From IMG/VR virus record IMGVR_UViG_3300042556_000100, positions 1 to 21,173 of that record: a stretch of DNA of 21,173 nucleotides; one strand, given 5' to 3'. This document shows, piece after piece, positions 1 to 6,097 of this stretch (position 1 is the first letter of the stretch; each line of letters opens with the position of its first letter). Position numbers and translations under genes: made by a program. The DNA comes from a virus. The notes under the pieces are model-generated. The model was not told the origin of the DNA and made no database searches. It saw only the letters and a program-made list of their open reading frames with translations.

Positions 1-472
1 CCGACTCCTTGGGAGCAGTCATGCCTTTAGGTAACTTGCTGATCGCATTGATGGCGCAGTACTGCCTGCCTGCCTGCGAGGTTTTGTGCATCAGGGTAAG
101 CAGGGCTGCTTTGCCAAGCAGATTCTTAAGACTGAACGATGCCAGCTCTTTCGATGTGAAAGCTGCACCGCGCCAGGACTCAAGTTGCTTGCGAAGTGTC
201 GCACGCTCACCTAGCGAACGAGTCAACTCAAGACTGACCATCATAGGCTTGGTAACCTTTGTGGTCTTGCCATTCTCCACCACCTCTCCCTCAATCACCT
301 GGTCAGGCAATTCGAAGGTTAGTCGCACTTTAGGCGACCACTTCTCCTCGCCATCCCAATTGGTTTTCTGGCAGCCAAGGTCAATCAATTGGACCAAGAC
401 TCCCATCGTCGTTCCTGCTTCAGGCAGTTGACGTTCCGTTGCTTTTGCCGATTCACTTAGCGTTAGGCTCAT
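1..472 (-). CDS. Probable phage ssDNA-binding / recombination-associated protein (3' end missing)
   Basis: The reading frame opens with ATG at 472 and stays open to the window edge, giving about 157 residues with no stop, so the C-terminus is missing. The N-terminal half has alternating beta-strand segments (MGVLVQLIDLG, KVRLTFELPD, PMMVSLELTRS), followed by an LRKQLESWRG helix and a FSLKNLLGKAALLTL segment. This pattern recalls small phage OB-fold-like proteins that are usually annotated as ssDNA-binding or recombination-associated; that assignment is from memory of the pattern, not a search. An AAAGG about 9 bases upstream, within an A-rich leader, serves as ribosome binding site. It lies downstream of two nucleases in the same direction, which fits a DNA replication/recombination module. 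Function is inferred; the gene itself is well supported by codon structure and context. Confidence 0.7.
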   Translation of the reverse strand, partial: MSLTLSESAKATERQLPEAGTTMGVLVQLIDLGCQKTNWDGEEKWSPKVRLTFELPDQVIEGEVVENGKTTKVTKPMMVSLELTRSLGERATLRKQLESWRGAAFTSKELASFSLKNLLGKAALLTLMHKTSQAGRQYCAINAISKLPKGMTAPKES

Positions 473-547
473 TTGTTTCGTACCTTTCTTTTTTTGGTTT
501 TGGTTTTTGTGTCAGGTGTAAGTTGGACTAGGACTGAAAACAGATTC

Positions 548-994
548 TTATTTGTTGGGGTTAATAGCTGAGAGATCAGATTGTTCTTGTACATAGAATC
601 CTTTCGCGACTGTTGTGTGTGTTGGTTGATTTGGTGCATATTCAATAGTGACATTGGCAGGCGCGATTTGTCTAGCTAATTCGCACACGCTGTCGGCGGT
701 TAAAATAACAAGCCACTCTTTGCGTCCATTCCTGCGAAAGAATACCGCTGGGATCTTACCTGCTGGGCAATCACGCTTCGACTGCTCCATCCACTCCTCT
801 GGCTTTAAAGCCTGACAGCGTTTCCCCTCGATATGGAATGGGAAGTTCTCGCACACCACATCACCACTACCACCCTCTGGATTGCCAGCGTATTGCTGAC
901 TACGGCGAGCCTTCTGCCAACCCTGCTCGCGAAGATAATTTGCTAATTCACGCTCCCCTGCTGCACCTTTTGCCCTGCTATTGATTTTGCCCAT
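548..994 (-). CDS. PD-(D/E)XK nuclease, Holliday-junction-resolvase-like
   Basis: This 148-residue protein carries the layout of phage resolvase-like PD-(D/E)XK nucleases. It has an N-terminal RAKGAAGERELANYL helix with the conserved acidic residues (E14, E16), then GSGDVV with the metal-binding Asp (D45), then HIEGKR with the E56-x-K58 catalytic pair. Residues 66-100 contain a Trp-rich segment and FRRNGRKEWLVIL, as in small resolvases acting on branched phage DNA. The role would be cleavage of Holliday junctions or other branched replication intermediates before packaging. The ATG start follows immediately after a 6-bp hairpin (997-1016) and has no clear Shine-Dalgarno. The C-terminal 40 residues are Thr/Gln/Asn-rich and look disordered. 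It sits between a 59-residue protein and the probable ssDNA-binding protein. Nuclease fold is likely; exact substrate is inferred. Confidence 0.8.
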   Translation of the reverse strand: MGKINSRAKGAAGERELANYLREQGWQKARRSQQYAGNPEGGSGDVVCENFPFHIEGKRCQALKPEEWMEQSKRDCPAGKIPAVFFRRNGRKEWLVILTADSVCELARQIAPANVTIEYAPNQPTHTTVAKGFYVQEQSDLSAINPNK

Positions 995-996
995 TT

Positions 997-1016
997 GTTG
1001 GTTTTAGCAGACCAAC
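997..1016 (-). promoter_or_regulatory. Hairpin in the leader of the resolvase-like gene
   Basis: The 6-base arms GTTGGT (997-1002) and ACCAAC (1011-1016) are perfect inverted repeats around an 8-base loop. On the minus strand the hairpin ends 2 bases before the ATG at 994, exactly where a ribosome binding site would lie. It may limit or tune initiation, but six base pairs is short and could be chance. No T-run follows, so it is not a typical terminator. Confidence 0.3.
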
Positions 1017-1039
1017 CCACCGCGCGTCGAGATCTATTT

Positions 1040-1219
1040 TTAATTAAGCCAAGTTTTATTAGCGTGACTAATATCCTCGTCAAACTTGCGAATCATTGCC
1101 TGCATGGTCAACTTCTTGACCATCTTTTGATTCTTCTTTACCCATTCCACCGCCTCGTCAAAAGACTGTGCGTCTTTCAATCCATCCTCAAAATATTCCC
1201 ATGCCTCCTTCTCGGTCAT
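1040..1219 (-). CDS. Small charged protein of unknown function (59 aa)
   Basis: A 59-codon frame starts with ATG at 1219 and ends with TAA at 1040-1042. Its start overlaps the TGA stop of the upstream nuclease gene as ATGA, a strong sign of translational coupling. The product is helical and highly charged: a MTEKEAWEYFEDGL start, then SFDEAVEWVKKNQKMVKKLTMQAM, ending NKTWLN. It has no cysteine, signal peptide or membrane segment. I recognise no family. Its place between two PD-(D/E)XK nucleases suggests a small accessory, inhibitor or DNA-metabolism protein, but that rests only on position. The alternative is a fortuitous frame, which the ATGA junction and the otherwise unexplained gap make unlikely. 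Confidence 0.72.
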   Translation of the reverse strand: MTEKEAWEYFEDGLKDAQSFDEAVEWVKKNQKMVKKLTMQAMIRKFDEDISHANKTWLN

Positions 1220-1599
1220 AGGTTTTTAAATACACGCCAACCACCTCCTGTCGATGGACAAAGCTTTGTTGTTACCGACCTGCACTTGGCGATGGGCAAC
1301 AGCCAAAACAGGTCATCATTCATACCCCAACAGGCAACGTAATCCACACCACTAATAGCGCGCTTTGGTATGTTAAACCCATTCCCTACGCTAGTAGTAA
1401 ACCGATACTTGGTTCGCCCAGGTTCAACAGTCTGAGCGGTCTTAACCTGGATGCGGTAAAACTTATTGTTCTTCTCGGCCACCACATCGTACCCAGCGAA
1501 ATCCTCGTAAGGAGTTAGAACGTTGTACCCACAGCGCAATAGCGCGCCAGTAACGCGAGCCACACCTACCGCACCTATTTGCCGTGAACTTAATTTCAT
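1216..1599 (-). CDS. PD-(D/E)XK endonuclease of I-Ssp6803I-like type
   Basis: The 127-residue protein matches the small nuclease family typified by the group I intron enzyme I-Ssp6803I. It has a helix with GAVGVARVTGALLRCGYNVLTP, then GYDVV with the metal-binding Asp (D38), then RIQVKT, where Gln51-x-Lys53 replaces the usual Glu-x-Lys, a known hallmark of that family. A C-terminal strand pair (VDYVACWGMNDDLFWLLPI) is also typical. No intron or homing context is visible, so it may act as a free-standing phage nuclease in recombination, repair or host DNA breakdown. The start at 1599 faces the plus-strand gene at 1638 across 38 bases and lacks an obvious Shine-Dalgarno. The family call is good; the biological role is unknown. 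Confidence 0.75.
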   Translation of the reverse strand: MKLSSRQIGAVGVARVTGALLRCGYNVLTPYEDFAGYDVVAEKNNKFYRIQVKTAQTVEPGRTKYRFTTSVGNGFNIPKRAISGVDYVACWGMNDDLFWLLPIAKCRSVTTKLCPSTGGGWRVFKNL

Positions 1600-1637
1600 T
1601 GTTGACGTACTGTAAGAATTAATAGAGACTTATTGTT
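1600..1637. promoter_or_regulatory. Divergent intergenic region, probable promoter site
   Basis: Only 38 bases separate the start codons of the minus-strand nuclease gene (1599) and the plus-strand secreted-protein gene (1638). The plus-strand gene has no upstream neighbour in its own direction, so it needs a promoter here or inside the nuclease gene. TTGACG at 1602-1607 resembles a sigma70 -35 box and TGTAAGAAT at 1611-1619 resembles an extended -10, but the two are not correctly spaced with each other. The purine-rich AGAGA at 1624-1628 is a weak ribosome binding site. Position argues for a promoter; the sequence does not define one. Confidence 0.3.
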
Positions 1638-2012
1638 ATGAAAACAATCCAAATTTTATTAATGACTGTTTTGGCCTCAATTGCATTTGCTGATGATGAA
1701 GTCGAAATTAATGATTTTGTTGGCGGAGTTTATAAGGGTTCTGGCACAGTTCATACGGCTGGAAGCGTGATTATGACTAGGGAGGGATTGATATTTAAGT
1801 CTGGAAGTAGATTCATTTATCAGGATGGGAGAGTGTGCCAGCATGTTGGATCAACATATATTCGCGAGGACAATAGCGTTGTTGTTCGTGCTGGCAGTAC
1901 ATTTGTGTCGAATGAAGGAATAATTGAAAAAGTTGGCTCGGCATATATTGGAAATGTTAATTCATTCACGGCTGGATCTACAATTGTTCGTCAATCAAAT
2001 TGGAATCCTTAA
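1638..2012 (+). CDS. Secreted repeat protein of unknown function, only plus-strand gene
   Basis: This 124-residue protein starts with a clear Sec signal peptide: MKTIQILLMTVLASIAFA, then probable cleavage before DDEVEIND. The mature part has six [ASV]-G-S-x-[hydrophobic] units (AGSVI, SGSRFI, VGSTYI, AGSTFV, VGSAYI, AGSTIV) spaced 13-15 residues apart, which suggests a small beta-roll or solenoid. One cysteine is present, and there is no membrane segment or sortase signal. It is the only gene on its strand and more AT-rich to the eye than its neighbours. It sits at the border between the virion and DNA-metabolism modules, all as expected of a moron (an independently expressed cargo gene). Its TAA shares TTAA with the stop of the muramidase gene. 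No known family is recognised. Possible roles are periplasmic, surface or superinfection exclusion, none shown by the sequence. Confidence 0.8.
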   Translation: MKTIQILLMTVLASIAFADDEVEINDFVGGVYKGSGTVHTAGSVIMTREGLIFKSGSRFIYQDGRVCQHVGSTYIREDNSVVVRAGSTFVSNEGIIEKVGSAYIGNVNSFTAGSTIVRQSNWNP

Positions 2013-2572
2013 GAATTTGCAAATTGGAAAAGTCTATTCCTTATCCTGTTCTCAAGACCAGCGATAAACTTCTTTCGGCTTGAGTCGTTGTAGGCCAATT
2101 CGTATTCGTAATCCAATTGTGCTTGACTCATTGCCTGCATTAACGCGCGTGGGTGAACCTTATTGATTGCCTCTAAGGTTTTCGGACCAATCTTGCCATC
2201 CACATCCACCTTAATCTTGAGCACATTCAACCCTTTCTGGATAAACCTTGTTGCACCGCCCATCCCTCTATTGAACGCGAGATCTTGCGTGAATGCCTGC
2301 ATGACTTTAGGCAATTTGGATATGAGTGGGCTGGTGTATTCTTTGATATATCGCGCTGCCTCTTTCGCCCTTTCTTCCGCTGGCAACTCTGAGAGCTTTT
2401 TGAATTCTTCTGGATGGTATTTGTCATTGATCCCAGCTATCTCATAGCTTCCCCCACCATCTCCGTCAGGCAACTTGTAGATCGCCAAATTGCCGTTGTG
2501 ATCGAACCTACCCTCAAGCTTGACTGTCTCAATTGCAGCCAATAGGAGCGGATCTACTTCTGTTCCGCTCAT
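2009..2572 (-). CDS. GH108-type peptidoglycan muramidase (endolysin or virion lysin)
   Basis: The 187-residue protein has the GH108/PG_binding_3 architecture. The N-terminal part holds AIETVKLEGR with the candidate catalytic Glu20, then a Gly/Asp-rich loop and GGGSYEIAGINDKYHPEEF (about 39-57). The C-terminal half holds LAFNRGMGGATRFIQKGLN and DVDGKIGPKTLEAIN (123-137), the usual PG_binding_3 signature. The enzyme would cleave the MurNAc-GlcNAc backbone. There is no signal peptide or membrane helix, so for lysis it needs a holin. Alternatively it could enter the particle, since it directly follows the ejection-protein genes (8 bases after the 707-residue gene, with AGGG as ribosome binding site). 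The loop between Glu20 and the GGGSYEIAG motif is longer than I expect for the family. Family confidence is high; lysis versus virion role is open. Confidence 0.88.
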   Translation of the reverse strand: MSGTEVDPLLLAAIETVKLEGRFDHNGNLAIYKLPDGDGGGSYEIAGINDKYHPEEFKKLSELPAEERAKEAARYIKEYTSPLISKLPKVMQAFTQDLAFNRGMGGATRFIQKGLNVLKIKVDVDGKIGPKTLEAINKVHPRALMQAMSQAQLDYEYELAYNDSSRKKFIAGLENRIRNRLFQFANS

Positions 2573-2580
2573 AGCACACC

Positions 2581-4704
2581 CTATTTCTTATTGATTTCTT
2601 GCTCAACCGCTTGATTGCGGAGGGCATCGTGAATTTCCTTGATGTCTGGATCTTGGTTTGCTTCGTAAATCTTGTTTAGGGTAGCGATGGCTGCGGATGT
2701 GTTGGAGACAGGCTTATTTGCGTTTGTGGCAAGCCAGCTCACAAACTCTGGATTGGTGAATAGTCGAGCAGCCTGGTTCGCACCGACAAGTGTGCCAAGG
2801 ATACCAGATGCAAATCCAAACTTGCCAGCAGCGACTGATCCAACTCCGCTTGTGATCGTGGCAGGAACAACTACAGCACCAGCAGTTCCAGAAGGATTCG
2901 CCACAATGCTGGTGCTTTCCCTTATCTTATTGGAAACCTTGGCGATTGTTTCCATGTCATTCTTGAATTTACTTCCGAACCTGCCAAACAAGATGTCCTT
3001 TGAAGCATTATCAAGCTTGCCGTAGTTCTGCAAGAATTTTGCAGTACTGAACACATCGCCAGTTTCATCCTGTAGGCCAGCAACAGCCTTACCCATCCTT
3101 GAAATGTAGGCAGCAGATACGGCCTTCTGAGCGTCCTTAGGTACTGCGTTGAATACTTCGCGGAGCTTGGTTGGTCCATTGCGAGATCCGCTGATTACTG
3201 CTTGATAAGCATCCTCTGGATTCTTATTTAGGATCACAGATTGGATCGAATCCATTGTATCGTGGAATTTCTTGGTATAAACATTCGCCTTCTTGAAGGC
3301 AGCTTGAGCCTCTGGCCCTTGTTGAGCTGCTGCGTTCTCAAGATCCTTCGACAATGCTCCGTATAGACTCTTCCATTGCGCCTTGGGTACGTCTGGAGCT
3401 AGGTCAACTGTAGCTATCTTCTCGCCAACCCAAGAGCGTAAATCGCGCAATACGTTAAAAGGAATTTCTCCAGATGGACTTAATCTCTTTGTCTCCTCAA
3501 GCCCACCCAAAAGCGACGTTAGTTGCGTATTGGAAATTGAAGCTTGCAGTTCTGGTGAAGCATTGCCAAGCCTATTGGTGAACTCATACAATTTACCCAT
3601 AGTCTCGTCCGAATTAATCGGAGTGCGCTCTGGCATGTATTGGTCAAAACGATTATAAAGAGCTTTTTGGGTCTGCCTCGCTCTTGGTACAAACACCTCA
3701 GAGAATCCTTTCTGGATTGCCTTGCCTGCCTCAACTGGTTCCGTGATTGGCGATAGCTGAGTTCTTAGTTCTTCAACTCTTTTGCCAACTTCGGCTTGTT
3801 GTGTCATGCCCTTTTCGCGCATTGCAGTCATTCCACTTGGGAATCTTCCTGTGCTTGTTTCAATTGCCTGGGTCAATGGATTCTCTACTGCTTGTGCCAG
3901 GGTAGGTGTAGTTCCAGCTTGACCATATAGCTCAATATTCTTGGCAATCTGCTCTTGAGTCTTACCACCGCGAAGCATTCTTAATATGAAATTTTTGGAT
4001 GTCTCAGTTGCCCCAGCCGTTCCAGCGATCATTGCTGGGATTGGGGAAACTCCAAGCTTGCTGGCAGTAGATGCTACTTGGGTCATTCTTGAAATTGGAG
4101 AAGGAGCAACAGCTCCAGCCAATCCAACAAGCCCCTGCTCTAGCGGACTTGCGCCAGCTTCTCCAGCAGCAGCAGCAGCTCCAGATCCAAGTGCAGCACC
4201 AGCAACCTGCGTCCTTGGCGAAGCACCAAGTATCTCGCCTATTTTCTGGATTGCCCTGGGCGCGCCCTTCATCCCAGCCATAGCTTGGCCACCCATAACG
4301 AGCGGAACCATCTCGGCAACTCCACCCACAACCCTGGACTCAATGCGCTCAAGCGGAGTCTCTGGTTTGGGTAGGCCAATCTGATTCTTGATATCCTCCA
4401 GGACTGCGCTGAGTTCTGGTACTTTCCTCTTCTCGTCACCTTGCGCAACGAGCGAATTGTAAACCTTTGCGCCGATATCGGCCAAGAATGCGCCAGAAGC
4501 ACCAACGCGAGCAGCAGGAGCAGCAACCTCAAATGGCGCGCCTGCTATTGCTCCACCAACAGCACCAACAGTTGCAGGCGTAATCGCTTCTCTTGCGATT
4601 AGGCCAGCCTGTCTACCCACCATCTCTGGAATGCTTCTGTCTTGAGTGGCTGGAGCTTCAACCGCAATCTCCTCACCCTTACTATTTACTGGTATGAGTG
4701 CCAT
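2581..4704 (-). CDS. Internal virion / DNA-ejection protein (707 aa)
   Basis: This is the largest gene of the window. The protein has long Ala/Gly-rich stretches that could insert in membranes (about residues 36-75, 165-200 and 605-640), alternating with charged helical segments such as 295-345 and 420-480. The lack of a signal peptide, together with this composition and a position among coiled-coil proteins just before a muramidase, matches the large core or ejection proteins of short-tailed phages, which leave the capsid to form a conduit through the cell envelope. I see no lytic transglycosylase motif inside it; the muramidase next door may supply that activity. Start ATG lies 7 bases after the upstream stop. 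Assignment rests on composition and position, not on a recognised domain. Confidence 0.65.
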   Translation of the reverse strand: MALIPVNSKGEEIAVEAPATQDRSIPEMVGRQAGLIAREAITPATVGAVGGAIAGAPFEVAAPAARVGASGAFLADIGAKVYNSLVAQGDEKRKVPELSAVLEDIKNQIGLPKPETPLERIESRVVGGVAEMVPLVMGGQAMAGMKGAPRAIQKIGEILGASPRTQVAGAALGSGAAAAAGEAGASPLEQGLVGLAGAVAPSPISRMTQVASTASKLGVSPIPAMIAGTAGATETSKNFILRMLRGGKTQEQIAKNIELYGQAGTTPTLAQAVENPLTQAIETSTGRFPSGMTAMREKGMTQQAEVGKRVEELRTQLSPITEPVEAGKAIQKGFSEVFVPRARQTQKALYNRFDQYMPERTPINSDETMGKLYEFTNRLGNASPELQASISNTQLTSLLGGLEETKRLSPSGEIPFNVLRDLRSWVGEKIATVDLAPDVPKAQWKSLYGALSKDLENAAAQQGPEAQAAFKKANVYTKKFHDTMDSIQSVILNKNPEDAYQAVISGSRNGPTKLREVFNAVPKDAQKAVSAAYISRMGKAVAGLQDETGDVFSTAKFLQNYGKLDNASKDILFGRFGSKFKNDMETIAKVSNKIRESTSIVANPSGTAGAVVVPATITSGVGSVAAGKFGFASGILGTLVGANQAARLFTNPEFVSWLATNANKPVSNTSAAIATLNKIYEANQDPDIKEIHDALRNQAVEQEINKK

Positions 4705-4711
4705 TGTTTTA

Positions 4712-6094
4712 TTATGGGGCTAGTCTGAATTGCTGACCATTTATATTTACAACATCTCCATCGCGCATTCCAGCAGCGCGAGCTTCGGCCTCAGTCTTAA
4801 ATGCACTCTTTCTCTTCATTCCGAATGAACCAATATCTTCTGGATCTGCATTGGCATCAAGAACTGCTTGAACTGACTTAATTCCGAATCCATTGGCGCG
4901 AGCATCGGCAACAAACTTTCTAGCCAAGACCTTCTTCAACTCGCCTAGTCTTTCTGGCGCAGCAAAGTTAATCACGGCAGTAGGATCTGCGATTGCAGTC
5001 ATCAACACGTTCCTATCTTCCTGCGTCATCGTGCCAGGGCCACCGATTGCAATGCGCATTTGTCCAGCAAGGGCTGTCCTGATCGCATCCGCGCGAGCCA
5101 TGAGTCTTGGCCTAGCCAAAACATCGCCTGTTTGAACTTGATTGCCAAGGTCAAGGAGTTCATCGATTCCGCCAACAGATGAGACAAAGTTTGGCACAAG
5201 TCCGCGAACTTCATTGGCGGATTTCTCGCTGCTTGCCATTCCTTCAAGACCAGGGATCTTGAGTGCGTTCTGAGCGATCCTTTTTGTCTGTGCCTTTTCA
5301 TATCCAGACATCTCTCCAACTGTTTCCTCGGCAGCCATGCGTTCTGGCGAGCCTTCTGGAAGAGAATTAATATAAGATATAGCCTTCGCCTTCATCGGAA
5401 CGAGCTGTTCCAATCTCTGCTGGTAAATTGATCCAATATTCGCTGTGGCTGGAACTGTTCCGCCACCAAGACCCTCTGGTACTGGAAGCGTTCCAACCAA
5501 CTCGCCCAGCTGTCTGCTTGTCGCAGCCTGCGCAGCTTCCGTTCCGATCATCCTCTTGCGCATGTCGGCCTCAAGCTCTAGCGCAGGGCGCATCATTTGA
5601 GTTGCCATATCTTTTTGCATGACAGGGCCAGCAGCTCCCTCTGGAAGCGTAGCTGATGCGGATTGTAAATTCTTAACTCGCTCGCCAGCAGATGAAGCAA
5701 GCTCGCCCTGCGTTGCCAAGTCCTGCTCCAGCGCGCTTCTTAGTCCGCTAAGACGAGCAGCCTCGATTGGCGCGTACTCAGGAGATGCCTTCCTTCGTTT
5801 CTCTTCTTCAGCAGCAATTTCGCCTTTCAGCTTCTCTATTCCAAGCATCCCCTTCTCTCTCTCGGCTCGGAGCGCGGCTTGGCCTTCTGGACTCTTTAGA
5901 TACTCCTCTTCGCGAGCAATCTTTTCTAGGTTTGAACGCAAAAGATCTTGCTGAAGCTTTCTTGTTTCACGCTCCCTAGCCTTATCTTGTTCCTCCAATG
6001 CTTTTTCGGAACGATATTTCTTAATACTATCCATTTGCCAAGGCATTGGGATAAGCGGATCTTGTGGATCTAAACCTAGAGCATTAACTGCCAT
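4712..6094 (-). CDS. Coiled-coil internal virion / DNA-ejection protein (460 aa)
   Basis: Residues about 25-130 are a long, highly charged helical region (repeated Lys/Arg/Glu with regularly placed Leu, for example RKLQQDLLRSNLEKIAREEE), predicted to be coiled coil. The central part (about 150-300) is Ala/Met/Glu-rich, and the C-terminal third contains a conserved-looking helical segment around IRTALAGQMRIAIGGPGTM, followed by QEDRNVLMTAI. The last residues (DGDVVNINGQQFRLAP) form a small beta element often found at the ends of phage core proteins. There is no signal peptide or membrane helix. It begins 3 bases after the preceding gene and is followed 7 bases later by the 707-residue protein, forming a block of co-produced core proteins. 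Function is inferred from context; the gene itself is certain. Confidence 0.65.
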   Translation of the reverse strand: MAVNALGLDPQDPLIPMPWQMDSIKKYRSEKALEEQDKARERETRKLQQDLLRSNLEKIAREEEYLKSPEGQAALRAEREKGMLGIEKLKGEIAAEEEKRRKASPEYAPIEAARLSGLRSALEQDLATQGELASSAGERVKNLQSASATLPEGAAGPVMQKDMATQMMRPALELEADMRKRMIGTEAAQAATSRQLGELVGTLPVPEGLGGGTVPATANIGSIYQQRLEQLVPMKAKAISYINSLPEGSPERMAAEETVGEMSGYEKAQTKRIAQNALKIPGLEGMASSEKSANEVRGLVPNFVSSVGGIDELLDLGNQVQTGDVLARPRLMARADAIRTALAGQMRIAIGGPGTMTQEDRNVLMTAIADPTAVINFAAPERLGELKKVLARKFVADARANGFGIKSVQAVLDANADPEDIGSFGMKRKSAFKTEAEARAAGMRDGDVVNINGQQFRLAP

Positions 6095-6097
6095 AAA

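Noticed and set aside
9-431. Plus-strand open frame at the left edge
   Set aside because: Antisense to the probable ssDNA-binding gene, whose minus-strand frame is continuous and has a start coupled to a ribosome binding site.
469-654. Minus-strand 61-codon frame overlapping the end of the resolvase-like gene, with an ATGA junction to the ssDNA-binding candidate
   Set aside because: Two thirds of it lies inside the resolvase-like gene in another frame, it has no ribosome binding site, and its basic Lys/Thr tail comes from the A-rich leader. The ATGA may be chance, so I left it out, with some doubt.
2009-2572. Possible fusion of two lysis enzymes
   Set aside because: The second half is the PG_binding_3 part usual for GH108 enzymes, not a second catalytic domain.
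4164-4179. CAG-repeat run that could be a microsatellite
   Set aside because: It encodes an Ala run in the 707-residue core protein, is short, and fits the Ala-rich composition of that region.
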